Part shown: positions 23,230 through 31,249 of the stretch, in pieces
Position numbering within the stretch: position 1 is the first letter of the stretch
Layout: every line of letters starts with the position of its first letter
Assembly: GCA_943349725.1 (NCBI GenBank)
Contig: CALQZP010000001.1
Span: forward strand, 15,021-79,020
DNA length: 64,000 bases
From: Candidatus Nomurabacteria bacterium
GTDB lineage: Bacteria > Patescibacteriota > Minisyncoccia > Phycocordibacterales > UBA10002
Reading direction: 5' to 3'
The notes under the pieces: model-generated
The model's input: the letters and a program-made list of their open reading frames with translations, nothing else
Databases searched by the model: none
What the model was told of the DNA's origin: nothing
Program-made: the position numbers and the translations under genes

Positions 23230-23565
23230 TCAGTCGAAAGGCTCGAGTCTTCTCAAGACTTCCAACATCCCCTTTACCGGTTCGGGGAGGACTTGGTTCT
23301 TCACCTCAAACCCAGGTCTCGGACTCTTAACAAGTCCGTTCTGGATTTTTATGAAAGTGACATTGTCCACTTCCATAGTCCTCTCCCCGCTCTGTAGGAT
23401 TATAACCACTTCATTTCCATGAAGTATCTTATAATCCCCAGAGACGGTGTTTTGGATCAGTAGTCCAAAACCTCCGGCCAGCCTAAGCTGACTAGGGGTG
23501 AAAACTTTTCCTCCCTCCCGGCATGGGATGAGAGTAAAGTTTTCTTTAGATAAGAAAAATACCAT
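23230..23565 (-). CDS. Hypothetical protein
   Basis: A 111-residue, beta-rich-looking protein (MVFFLSKENFTLIPCREG...) with no family assignment. GGGAGGAGG precedes the ATG at 23565 by about 10 nt, and the start codon overlaps the palindrome ATACCATAAATGGTAT. It is flanked on both sides by hairpins typical of this island. Confidence 0.5.
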   Translation of the reverse strand: MVFFLSKENFTLIPCREGGKVFTPSQLRLAGGFGLLIQNTVSGDYKILHGNEVVIILQSGERTMEVDNVTFIKIQNGLVKSPRPGFEVKNQVLPEPVKGMLEVLRRLEPFD

Positions 23566-23706
23566 TTATGGTATCCTCCTCCCGTTTTTTTCACTGAAAC
23601 GGCAAGCTTTCGACCTAACTTTCAAGCCTCGCCAAACAGCTCACACTTTGTAACAGGCAGTGAGCGCCTTTGTCCTTCCTATTCCCACGGTGCGGGAATA
23701 GGAACA

Positions 23707-24120
23707 TTACGAGATGAGGACCCCCTCAATCTCGCTCCTGGCCACCGCAAAAGCGTCGGCGTCACAAACCCCGGTCTCCTCCGGGATTTGCCGTAGGAAT
23801 TCCTCGTACCTCGAAAAATTCTTTTGGTCGAGACTTTTTGCCTCGACCAACCACAACACGCCTACGCGTGTGTGGATTTTAACCGCGGCCATAAGGCCGC
23901 GGCCGCTCATCGACTTCCACCTGAGCATTCTCAGGTTTCGTTCGGTGAACTGCATCCATGAAAAACCAGTTGAACGGTTTTCATGGTTTTCGGGCTCCGA
24001 ACGCCCATTCCACAGCCTATCGGCTCCTTGGTGTTCGGTCCCAACAAGAACTTTGTCGGTGGGGGCATCGGCCCCCAGTTGATTGCACGCCATGCGACTC
24101 AAATCGCATAGCGACGCCAT
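23707..24120 (-). CDS. Hypothetical protein with hairpin-chain coding DNA
   Basis: A protein of about 137 residues (MASLCDLSRMACNQLG...) with no recognised domain; the central WLVEAKSLDQKNFSRYEEF could suit a nuclease-like fold, but this is not supported further. Start choice is uncertain; the frame is open to 24198. Coding DNA holds TTGGTCGAG/CTCGACCAA (23824-23850), CCGCGGCC/GGCCGCGG (23883-23902), CCTGAG/CTCAGG (about 23919-23934) and CCATGAAAA/TTTTCATGG (23956-23986). The upstream region is nearly a duplicate of that before the next gene at 24318-24944. Confidence 0.5.
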   Translation of the reverse strand: MASLCDLSRMACNQLGADAPTDKVLVGTEHQGADRLWNGRSEPENHENRSTGFSWMQFTERNLRMLRWKSMSGRGLMAAVKIHTRVGVLWLVEAKSLDQKNFSRYEEFLRQIPEETGVCDADAFAVARSEIEGVLIS

Positions 24121-24191
24121 TTTATAATTTTCACACTTCCTTTCTGGCGTTACACGCGCCAAAAGTTTTCTTGATGGGCCAACGACTTTTC

Positions 24192-24259
24192 CGCACACAC
24201 GGAGAATTGCAAGCCCAATAAAGGGGAGGAACGAAAACCCTTTCGTTCCTCCTTTGAAA
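24192..24259 (-). promoter_or_regulatory. Terminator hairpin plus shared upstream element, copy 1
   Basis: On the minus strand a 12-bp hairpin GGAGGAACGAAA/TTTCGTTCCTCC is followed by CCTTTATTGGGC and GTGTGTGCGGAA. Copy 2 lies at 25008-25068. Two shorter relatives, ACTTTATTGAGC at about 20149-20160 and 21702-21713, precede other genes of the island. Confidence 0.6.
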
Positions 24260-24317
24260 CCTTAACCTTTTCGCACCTTTAAAAGTGCGAGCGCGTTTTA
24301 GAAAACGCGCAAAATGT

Positions 24318-24944
24318 TTACACTCTCACCGCTTCTGGGTGGAGTGCCCAGTACTCGGCCGTACTGGAAAGTCCCAGCTCCGCCGGAGGCGGGTTGACGA
24401 GAAGCTCCTCGACCGTCGGGAGCAGCTGCCCCTTCCCCTTTAGTGACCGCGGGATCTCCGCGACCACAAACCCTCCCCGAACCAGCGCCTCTTTGTTGAG
24501 GTGCCGATTGACCGCAGCGAGCGGCCAATAGGGGTGGATTGGGGAGGGAGAAGGCTCCCACTCCCCGTGGAGCTCATCCCAGAGCTCCGATAGCTCCCAC
24601 TCCCCAGGAGCCTCGTGCTCCCGAGAGTGTTCCACTCGGCCGACTCGATTGGCCCGCTTCGTCATCGCCATGGCCGTCTCCACCCGGAGGAGCGGTGCCG
24701 GTATGCATAGCTTTTCGTTTCCGCCCGGCAAGCGGAGAACGAAGAGGTCGTAGTACGCCTGGTCGGCGAAATGACCCTCGTCGTCCTCAGTTTCGAGGTC
24801 GACGACGAGTCCCTGCGCCTCCTCGTTGCCCCTGAAAAGGGCTTCGAGAAGAACGCAGAAAACTGCGTTGGGGAGGGAATAATCTTCCCCTCCCCCAATT
24901 GTCTTCGCCCTGTCTGCAAGGGCGAAAAGTTTTTTAATGTCCAT
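24318..24944 (-). CDS. Hypothetical protein
   Basis: A 208-residue protein (MDIKKLFALADRAKTIGGGED...) with no family I know and no membrane segment. AAGGAAGT precedes the ATG closely. Its upstream region (CTTTATTGGGCTTGCAATTC, then GTGTGTGCGGAA) is nearly identical to that of the neighbouring gene, so the two share expression signals although their proteins are not evidently similar. Coding DNA includes GGAGCTC/GAGCTCC (about 24569-24588). Confidence 0.5.
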   Translation of the reverse strand: MDIKKLFALADRAKTIGGGEDYSLPNAVFCVLLEALFRGNEEAQGLVVDLETEDDEGHFADQAYYDLFVLRLPGGNEKLCIPAPLLRVETAMAMTKRANRVGRVEHSREHEAPGEWELSELWDELHGEWEPSPSPIHPYWPLAAVNRHLNKEALVRGGFVVAEIPRSLKGKGQLLPTVEELLVNPPPAELGLSSTAEYWALHPEAVRV

Positions 24945-25007
24945 ACTTCCTTTCCGGCGCGACACTGCGCCAAACAGCTTTCTCTATAGGCCGACGATTG
25001 ATTCCGC

Positions 25008-25068
25008 ACACACGGAGAATTGCAAGCCCAATAAAGGGGAGAAGTTTTTAACCAAAAACTTCTCCCAT
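25008..25068 (-). promoter_or_regulatory. Terminator hairpin plus shared upstream element, copy 2
   Basis: A hairpin of about 13 bp, GGGAGAAGTTTTT facing AAAAACTTCTCCC, followed on the minus strand by CTTTATTGGGCTTGCAATTC and GTGTGTGCGGAA. It separates the genes at 25126-25932 and 24318-24944. Confidence 0.6.
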
Positions 25069-25125
25069 AACCCCATGCAACAATTTATCCATCTAATGGA
25101 AAGGAAGTTGCTCTTCCTTTGCGCT

Positions 25126-25932
25126 TCAGCTTTCCACCGAAGCGGCGACCTCTTCCCGCGTAGCGGGAGGAGTGTAGTTTTTCTTGGCGGCCTCAATGGC
25201 CGCCAAGATTGCATCCACACCTACCGGATTTCTAAATCCGGTGTAGGTGAGGAGCAACCTCGCCTGAATGGCGGGGGAGGTTCTGACCTCCCGCCCACCA
25301 ACTGAGGAGAGAACCTCCTCCATGCTGTCCTCTGACAGCCCCTCGGCTGTCAGCTGTTCCCGAGTGACCGTGAGGTCCTCGGGAAGATTTTCTACCGCCT
25401 CCTTGTGGCGGCAGGGAGGGCACTTGCCCTCCAACTTGATGACAGGAAGCGCGTGCGCGCTCCCTTCCGTCCCTTCGTCCTCCCCCACCCGGAGAAGGAC
25501 GAACTCCGACAGCGTGGACCCGCAGTAGGTGCGGGTCCAGCAAAAGCCTGCCTTAGGAGTAGGCAGGCTTTGGGGTTCCCAGTAGCCGTTTAGGACGGCT
25601 ACTGGATTTAGAATCGCGTGGCCACCCACGCGACCCGACCAGTTCCAGAGTTGGAACTCGATCGGGTTCACCGGCCGCCCTTCGGCGGTGGTAAACCCCG
25701 TCGCCACCGACCCAACCCCACCCATGGTGAGGAAGAGAGTGGCGATTTCACACGCCGTGGCCAAGGCCTCGGCGTTTTCGACTTTCTCCACCCGGAACTT
25801 CCGGGTGGATTTCCCGCAACAGGAGCATGTGCGCTCCATGATGCGGGCGTTTACGACGTCCCCGTCTGCGGGGACGTCACCGGTCCAGAGTTTGCCGGGG
25901 GAACCGATCCCCCGGCGAATTTTAACAATCAT
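25126..25932 (-). CDS. Hypothetical protein with two Cys pairs and hairpin-chain coding DNA
   Basis: A 268-residue protein. CSCCGKSTRKF near residue 36 and CPPCRHKEAV near 197 could bind a metal jointly, but no known zinc-ribbon spacing is met. AAAGGAAAA precedes the ATG at 25932. Within 117 nt the coding DNA contains four consecutive perfect hairpins: GGACCCGCA/TGCGGGTCC (25516-25538), AAAGCCTGCCT/AGGCAGGCTTT (25543-25571), CCAGTAGCCGT/ACGGCTACTGG (25579-25605) and CGCGTGG/CCACGCG (25615-25632). CTTGGCGGCC/GGCCGCCAAG follows at 25183-25207. Confidence 0.55.
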   Translation of the reverse strand: MIVKIRRGIGSPGKLWTGDVPADGDVVNARIMERTCSCCGKSTRKFRVEKVENAEALATACEIATLFLTMGGVGSVATGFTTAEGRPVNPIEFQLWNWSGRVGGHAILNPVAVLNGYWEPQSLPTPKAGFCWTRTYCGSTLSEFVLLRVGEDEGTEGSAHALPVIKLEGKCPPCRHKEAVENLPEDLTVTREQLTAEGLSEDSMEEVLSSVGGREVRTSPAIQARLLLTYTGFRNPVGVDAILAAIEAAKKNYTPPATREEVAASVES

Positions 25933-26481
25933 TTTTCCTTTCCGGTGTATCTCTACACCTTTTTTGTTTTTTTATTTCTTCGAACCCATTCGGATCCAAA
26001 AAAACGGAATCGTCTTTGCGATCCCTCTTACCCCACCAACCTTAAGTCTTTCGATCTATCAATAAGTGGGGCGAAGAGGAATAACATTGCGGAACGATTT
26101 GTTCCACGTTTTCCTAATTCGCTATTCTGTTTTCAAAGTTCATCCTTACTCTCTCCTTTCACTTCCGCGCAACTCTCTCTTCCTTGCCCGAACAAGTCTT
26201 CTTGTTTTAGGGTAATTCAGATTGCGTGGCTTCCTGGTGTAAGGACATTTTGGAATACAAAGCGGGTTAGACCTTATATTCCATCGATGTCCTTGCGAGC
26301 CTTCTCGCGAACAACGTGCGGTGAGTTTGCCTGTAGGCATAGCTCCTTTATTTGGGTAGGTTTCGAAGCCACACAAATATAGAGCACTCACCATTCGAAA
26401 CGAGACTTTCATAAGCTTGCTTCTCTCCCCACTCTCTCTTCTTTCTACGCTTAGTCCCTTGCGGGAAGGTCGTAGTACCCT
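25933..26481 (-). other. Leader of the 25.9-kb gene and structured spacer
   Basis: The block 26070-26097 matches 722-749 at 26 of 28 bases and lies 138 nt or more upstream of the start at 25932. Further up, GGACAT/ATGTCC with inner TGGAATA/TATTCCA (26243-26292) and GCGAG/CTCGC (26295-26308) form a compact stem pair, suggesting structured RNA. An 88-codon frame (26146-26412) crosses these stems and I do not call it. Confidence 0.45.
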
Positions 26482-26777
26482 CGAGCACTAACTTGTGCGT
26501 GCGCTATAATTGCAATATGTATTATGTATACTTTTTGCAAAGTGGTGTTGGTAAAACCTATATCGGCTATACCAACGACCTGAAGCGCAGACTCGCACAA
26601 CATAACTCCTCGCAAAGTACCTACACTCGAAATCAAAAGTGGCGACTTGTGTACTACGAAGCTTACGCTTCTAAAGCTGATGCCGTGTGTCGAGAAAAAT
26701 GTCTCAAGCAACGCGGTCAAGCTGTACGCCAACTTAAAGATCGTGTATCTGAATCTTTACGCACAAGTTAGTGCTCG
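26482..26777. mobile_element. GIY-YIG cassette bounded by perfect 19-bp inverted repeats
   Basis: CGAGCACTAACTTGTGCGT (26482-26500) is repeated as its exact complement at 26759-26777. The enclosed 258 nt hold only the GIY-YIG gene, whose stop codon lies in the right repeat. This is the size and form of a minimal terminal-inverted-repeat element, though no target-site duplication was identified. Confidence 0.7.
26517..26771 (+). CDS. GIY-YIG nuclease-domain protein
   Basis: An 84-residue one-domain protein of the YhbQ/UPF0213-like group. The signature is YVYFLQ...KTYIGYTNDLKRRLAQHN with the catalytic Arg in LKRRL and the Glu region CREKCLKQ. Such proteins nick or cut branched or structured DNA; the exact substrate is unknown. 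TATAAT lies 6 nt before the ATG at 26517, implying a near-leaderless transcript starting inside the cassette. Confidence 0.85.
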   Translation: MYYVYFLQSGVGKTYIGYTNDLKRRLAQHNSSQSTYTRNQKWRLVYYEAYASKADAVCREKCLKQRGQAVRQLKDRVSESLRTS

Positions 26778-26993
26778 GCTAGAGGCGGGGAGCAAACTTA
26801 TGGCTATCTCCTCAATGAACCATTCGACAAGCTCATGGCAAGCTATCTGACTCACCCATTCACCTGTCTTTACTCTCTGGGCAAAATAGTACAGGTTTTC
26901 TTATGTTCTGTCAATTATCTATGTCAGATAAGCCTATTTAGGCGTAACACACTCAAAAATATGACTTATCCACAGTCTATATTTGTCATAGAT

Positions 26994-27022
26994 TTGTAAC
27001 AAAAACAGATTAATGTTAGGAT
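26994..27022 (+). promoter_or_regulatory. Promoter of the TrmB-like regulator
   Basis: TTGTAA (26994-26999), 17-nt spacer, TAGGAT (27017-27022), 6 nt before the ATG at 27029. The spacer 26778-26993 holds no gene; it includes a DnaA-box-like TTATCCACA near 26966. Confidence 0.55.
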
Positions 27023-27028
27023 AGCTCC

Positions 27029-27841
27029 ATGGAAAATATACAATATGAAAAGTTTTTAGGGGAGCTTGGACTCAACAAAGAGCAGTCACTCGTCTACGAA
27101 TCGCTCTTAAAAAACGGGCTTATGCCCGCTAGAGTTGTAGCCCAAAAATCAGGGGTCAAGCGAAGTCTTGCTTATAAAATATTAGAGCAGCTTATTTCGC
27201 TTGGTTTGGTGGAAAAAAGAGACAATATCGGGAAAATTACCCTGTTCTTCCCTGCCCACCCGGGCAAGCTTCGAGAATTCCTGCAAAAGCGCGAGGAAGC
27301 CATAAAAACCGCCGAGGCTTCGCTCGGCGGGATTATGGGGAAAATGGTGTCGGACTTTAATTTGCTTTCAGGAAAACCCAACGTGCAATTCTACGAAGGG
27401 CCGGAGGGGATGAAAAAGGTGTTGGAAGATTCTCTTTCGGCGGAAAGTGAAATCTATTCATATTCTGATGTTATTTCGGTACAACAATATATCCCCACTC
27501 TTAACACCGAATACATGGCCAAGCGGACCAAATTTAATGTAAAGAAAAAAATACTTTTTTTTGATTCTAAAGAAGCACGCGCTCTTCTTCCTAAAATATA
27601 CAAACCGGATATCACGGAATATAAATTCATTCCGTTCAAAACGGAACCGCCTCATACTGTCATGCAAATGTATGACAAAAAAGTATCGTACATCACCCTT
27701 GCCAAAGAACAAATGATCGGCGTCATCATTGAGGACGCGAATATTTATTCACTTCATAAATATCTCTTTGAACACCAGTGGAGTACTAGTCCCGAACTCC
27801 CAATAGGAGCGGTTTCTGCGGTCGAGAAAACTCTTCAATAG
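27029..27841 (+). CDS. TrmB-family transcriptional regulator
   Basis: Residues 1-85 form a winged helix of the TrmB type (LGLNKEQSLVYESLLKNG...VAQKSGVKRSLAYKILEQL...GLVEKRD), followed by a coiled linker (LQKREEAIKTAEASLGGI) and a C-terminal effector-like domain with the usual VQFYEGPEGMKKVLED opening. Family members sense sugars or other small molecules, but the ligand is not readable here. The last 56 nt overlap the convergent GNAT gene. No adjacent transporter or metabolic target suggests its regulon. Confidence 0.85.
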   Translation: MENIQYEKFLGELGLNKEQSLVYESLLKNGLMPARVVAQKSGVKRSLAYKILEQLISLGLVEKRDNIGKITLFFPAHPGKLREFLQKREEAIKTAEASLGGIMGKMVSDFNLLSGKPNVQFYEGPEGMKKVLEDSLSAESEIYSYSDVISVQQYIPTLNTEYMAKRTKFNVKKKILFFDSKEARALLPKIYKPDITEYKFIPFKTEPPHTVMQMYDKKVSYITLAKEQMIGVIIEDANIYSLHKYLFEHQWSTSPELPIGAVSAVEKTLQ

Positions 27842-30572
27842 CCGCGTCGGTAGTCTTCTCAAAAACCAAGTAAGAATTCTGCGACTTCTTGTCTCGAATA
27901 TAACGGGTAAGAACATGCCGAGTGCCGTCTGCACTGCGCTCATTTAGAAGTGCGAGGTCAGTCTCTGTCACAGATTCTAATGGAACTTTCTTACATATAT
28001 ACCCCGTTGCAGTTTCACATGTCCGCATAATTTCTTCAGATGCAAGATTTTTTGAAATGAATATGTCTTTTTTTGTGTCGTGTCGAGTAATGTACATCAG
28101 ATGCGGTTCGTTGACTTGTTTGGTATGCGTTCCAATAAAACCTCGTTCGATATAGTTCGAAGCGACACTTTTATCCGCAATACAATTTGCTTCTATCACC
28201 GAATCTCTTGCCTGTACATCCAAAGACTGTTGCATCAAAGCTTCGCCTAGGCCTGAACCGGCGTATTTCGGGTTCATGTTGAAGGCGCCGAAGTAAATCC
28301 TGTCTTGAGGAGACATACCAAGCCGGTAAAACCCTTCGATTTCACCTTTGTATCGAAGTACGTAAAACCGATTGGTTGGCTCTTTCAAAACCCGTTCAAA
28401 ACTCTCAAGCAACATTTTTTGAAACTCGGGATATGCCGAGTAATTAATTCGATAAAATTCCTTCATTCTTTCTTTATCCACTTCAGAAAAAGACTCGGGG
28501 GAAATACCTTGAGTAAATTCGACATCCTTTATCTCGGCGAGGTTTAATTGTTCTCCCGTTTTTGCTAACTCTTTGAACGTAGCGGCAAAAAGTGCGGCAT
28601 CACCGCGAAGAAGAGAGAGTTCCTGTTCCAAATCCTCAACCGCTCGATCATACTTCCCTTCTTTTGCTGATTTAACTTTTGTCGCAAACAAAACGAGCAA
28701 TTCCCTCCCTTTCCTCAACAAATTTTCCCGAACATCTACCACCATCTCCGGTGACCGTGTGCCCGCAAGCTGTCCTGTATAACTTTCGGCTTGTTCGGCC
28801 GCGTCCACCAGCTCACCATACTTTTCGAATAATCGAGAGGCCTCCGCCTTAGGTAATTTCTCGCCGAGTGCAACAATATCATCTCCGAGTTCGCGACCGT
28901 ATTCGAGGGAAAGAAATGTGCGAAAACCATTTTCTCCATATTTTGCGACAAAGTCTTGTACTTTTTTAATTTCGCCCTCTTTTTTTGCTTTTATATAATT
29001 TAAAAATTGAAACTGCTCACTGGCTGGGAGTCTTTGGATCGGGTACGAAAAAAGCTTCTCGATTTTATTCCTCATCGCTGGTGTCAACAAATATCTGTAA
29101 TCAAGAAAAATTTGTTTTCCCTCTTCTTCATTCCCAAGAGAACCTTTCATTGTAGGCCCGTGGGGGTCCATTTTATGGAGTTCGTATTGGGTAATTATTG
29201 GAAGAAAACTTCTTCTTTCATCGCGCACTGAAGAAATCTCACTTTCGAGATTTTCTATATGTTCGGAAATCTCATCAATTTGATCAACGAGTTCTTTTCG
29301 CGTCTTTTTTGACACATCCTCCCTTTTTTTAAAATATTTTTCAAAGTCGTTTAGTGCCCGGTCTTGCAAAATTTTACTTGTTATTGCTTTTGTTTCCTCA
29401 ACCGCGCGTTCTTTGTCAGATGCCACAGTACTACCCTCTCCGTAATCCTCGTCTTCTAAGACGTGGAATATAAAATCGCTTTCTTCAGCTATTTTATTCC
29501 TTTGACGAATTAAACTTTTCAACTTCTCTTCACACTTTTCCAATCTTTCAAGTGCTTCAATGTCACCTTCTTTTAAGGAATCTGAAACATAAAGACCGTC
29601 ACTTTTTAATACAGCAATCTTATTCCTCTCGTATTTAAAAAATCTTTCGTTATTTATTAAAGAATCCTTCATACGGCTACGGGAAAGAATTTCACCTTGC
29701 ACCAACTCCAACTGGAGACCCGAGTCATCCTCATTGTTGATAATGTCTTCCGCGCGCATTTTCAATAACATTCCCGAATCCCCCGTAACTTTCTTTTTTA
29801 ACACATCTCTAAGCGTTAGAAAAAAAAGATGGTCGGCGCCTCTATCCATCACGGCTTTTATAAACTCCAAAAAAGCGGCTGTTTGGGCATACTGGCGTTC
29901 GTCCTCAAAATTAAGTGCTTCATCAAACTCTTTCTCTATCTCCCACAACAAACTCTCGCCCATATAAGATTCTTCTCCAGCTGTAAAATCAGAAAAATCT
30001 GATGCATCCTCAAATATTGGGTCGTGAAAAGGTCCAGAGAACTCCTTGTTTTTTTTAATTCTCTTATTCGCCTCTTCTGCATATTCCCACTCTCTATGAA
30101 AGACGTAATACAGAATTCCGTCATCAGCGTCACGAGAAGCAAATTCCCATGCTAAATGCTTATAGGCTTTTATCAATTCGGGCATACCAGCTGGTCGCGG
30201 GACAAGAAGAGCTATTACCTCTTTCTTAACTGCAAGAGGGGGACTTTTTTGTTCTTCCAAACCCTTAATCATTAAGAGTAAGGCTTTTTTGTGCTCTACT
30301 TCGTAGGGTGAATTTACCACCTTCACTTTCTCGGCAAACATTTCATCGTCTTCACAAATTACTAAGTTTTCTGCATATTTAAGAATATCCTGCTCCACAT
30401 CAGGAGTAATACGGAATCCACCTTCGTGATACATCTCCCTTTCAGCCTCAATCTTTTCTTGTTTCCACTGCTTCGATAGAGCTATGGCGACCGTTACAGC
30501 ATCGGCTTTTTCTTTTACTTTTGTATCCTGTTGGTTGGGAACATCCGGAGTTGGTGTAAACATTTCAGACAT
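27786..30572 (-). CDS. Large coiled-coil protein with C-terminal GNAT acetyltransferase domain
   Basis: About 928 residues. The first 650 are charged and mostly helical with likely coiled coils (for example ELVDQIDEISEHIENLESEIS) and match nothing I recognise. Residues about 700-830 are GNAT-like, with FYVLRYKGEIEGFYRLG and the acetyl-CoA loop MNPKYAGSGLGEALMQQSLD. ATG at 30572 is chosen because TATAAT lies 9 nt upstream; the frame stays open to 30680. The substrate may be a protein partner held by the helical part, but this is speculation. Confidence 0.65.
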   Translation of the reverse strand: MSEMFTPTPDVPNQQDTKVKEKADAVTVAIALSKQWKQEKIEAEREMYHEGGFRITPDVEQDILKYAENLVICEDDEMFAEKVKVVNSPYEVEHKKALLLMIKGLEEQKSPPLAVKKEVIALLVPRPAGMPELIKAYKHLAWEFASRDADDGILYYVFHREWEYAEEANKRIKKNKEFSGPFHDPIFEDASDFSDFTAGEESYMGESLLWEIEKEFDEALNFEDERQYAQTAAFLEFIKAVMDRGADHLFFLTLRDVLKKKVTGDSGMLLKMRAEDIINNEDDSGLQLELVQGEILSRSRMKDSLINNERFFKYERNKIAVLKSDGLYVSDSLKEGDIEALERLEKCEEKLKSLIRQRNKIAEESDFIFHVLEDEDYGEGSTVASDKERAVEETKAITSKILQDRALNDFEKYFKKREDVSKKTRKELVDQIDEISEHIENLESEISSVRDERRSFLPIITQYELHKMDPHGPTMKGSLGNEEEGKQIFLDYRYLLTPAMRNKIEKLFSYPIQRLPASEQFQFLNYIKAKKEGEIKKVQDFVAKYGENGFRTFLSLEYGRELGDDIVALGEKLPKAEASRLFEKYGELVDAAEQAESYTGQLAGTRSPEMVVDVRENLLRKGRELLVLFATKVKSAKEGKYDRAVEDLEQELSLLRGDAALFAATFKELAKTGEQLNLAEIKDVEFTQGISPESFSEVDKERMKEFYRINYSAYPEFQKMLLESFERVLKEPTNRFYVLRYKGEIEGFYRLGMSPQDRIYFGAFNMNPKYAGSGLGEALMQQSLDVQARDSVIEANCIADKSVASNYIERGFIGTHTKQVNEPHLMYITRHDTKKDIFISKNLASEEIMRTCETATGYICKKVPLESVTETDLALLNERSADGTRHVLTRYIRDKKSQNSYLVFEKTTDAAIEEFSRPQKPLLLGVRD

Positions 30573-30720
30573 GACACCATTATAGGCGAGTGGAGGGGAA
30601 AGAAAAGGATGCGGAATGCGTCTTGTTTTGTCGCCATATGCATAATGGCGACCACGGTAACCGACTTTTGAGCTATCCACTACTGTTTCGGTAACCTTTT
30701 TAATGAGCTACAACGAAATT

Positions 30721-30749
30721 TTGAGTGTGCCAGAAAAATGTGCTAGTAT
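30721..30749 (+). promoter_or_regulatory. Promoter of the toxin-antitoxin pair
   Basis: TTGAGT (30721-30726), 17-nt spacer, TAGTAT (30744-30749), 6 nt before the antitoxin ATG. Confidence 0.65.
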
Positions 30750-30755
30750 ACCAGT

Positions 30756-30962
30756 ATGAACCTGACACTCACCATAACACCGAAAACGGTGCGGGGGTCT
30801 AAAAAGTTCGTCGTAGAAATGGACGCTGACAAGCTGGAGCGCATGGCGGCGGCTTTTGGCATGTTTAACCCGGATTTTCTTGCGAGCATTGAGCGTGCGG
30901 AGGAAGATTACCGCAATGGCCGCGTCTATGATGTTGAATCGCTCGAAGAACTCCGCAAATAA
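30756..30962 (+). CDS. Antitoxin-like small protein
   Basis: A 68-residue protein with a beta-strand-like start (NLTLTITPKTVRGSKKFVVEMD) and an acidic helical tail ending EDYRNGRVYDVESLEELRK, the neutralising-tail pattern of RelE/ParE-partner antitoxins. It precedes a RelE-type toxin by 14 nt and shares its promoter. Function is inferred from this pairing. Confidence 0.75.
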   Translation: MNLTLTITPKTVRGSKKFVVEMDADKLERMAAAFGMFNPDFLASIERAEEDYRNGRVYDVESLEELRK

Positions 30963-30976
30963 TCACTCAACCGAAT

Positions 30977-31246
30977 ATGCGTATTCGCTTTACGGAAGAG
31001 TTCAAACAGCGGTATAACCAATTGCCGCGCATTCTCCAAAAGAAAGCTGACAAGCAACAGCGTCTTTTTCGAAGTAATCCGTTTCACCCATCTCTGAACA
31101 CAGAGAAGCTCGCGCCAAAAAGCAGAGAGGTGTGGACTTTTCGCGTTGACCGTAAATATCGTATCGCTTTTAGGTTTATAGACGGAGACACTATTCTTGC
31201 ACTTACGGTCGGTCCGCATGACTGGATTTACAAAATCTTTAGATGA
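30977..31246 (+). CDS. RelE/ParE-superfamily toxin
   Basis: An 89-residue protein with the family layout: MRIRFTEEFKQRYNQLP helix, K/R-rich middle, then EVWTFRVDRKYRIAFRFIDGDTILALTVGPHDWIYKIF strands. The WTFRVDRKYRIAFR block and terminal His match YoeB/RelE-like mRNA interferases, but whether it cuts mRNA or targets gyrase cannot be decided. It ends 3 nt before yebC. Confidence 0.82.
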   Translation: MRIRFTEEFKQRYNQLPRILQKKADKQQRLFRSNPFHPSLNTEKLAPKSREVWTFRVDRKYRIAFRFIDGDTILALTVGPHDWIYKIFR

Positions 31247-31249
31247 GCT

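Noticed and set aside
20164..25068. The regularly spaced hairpins of the island as a CRISPR array
   Set aside because: Each hairpin has a different sequence, spacing is irregular and most lie in reading frames. No direct repeat with unique spacers exists.
26146..26412. An 88-codon minus-strand frame upstream of the 25.9-kb gene
   Set aside because: It crosses compact stems (26243-26292 and 26295-26308) and has no ribosome site. The stretch looks like structured leader or RNA and not protein.
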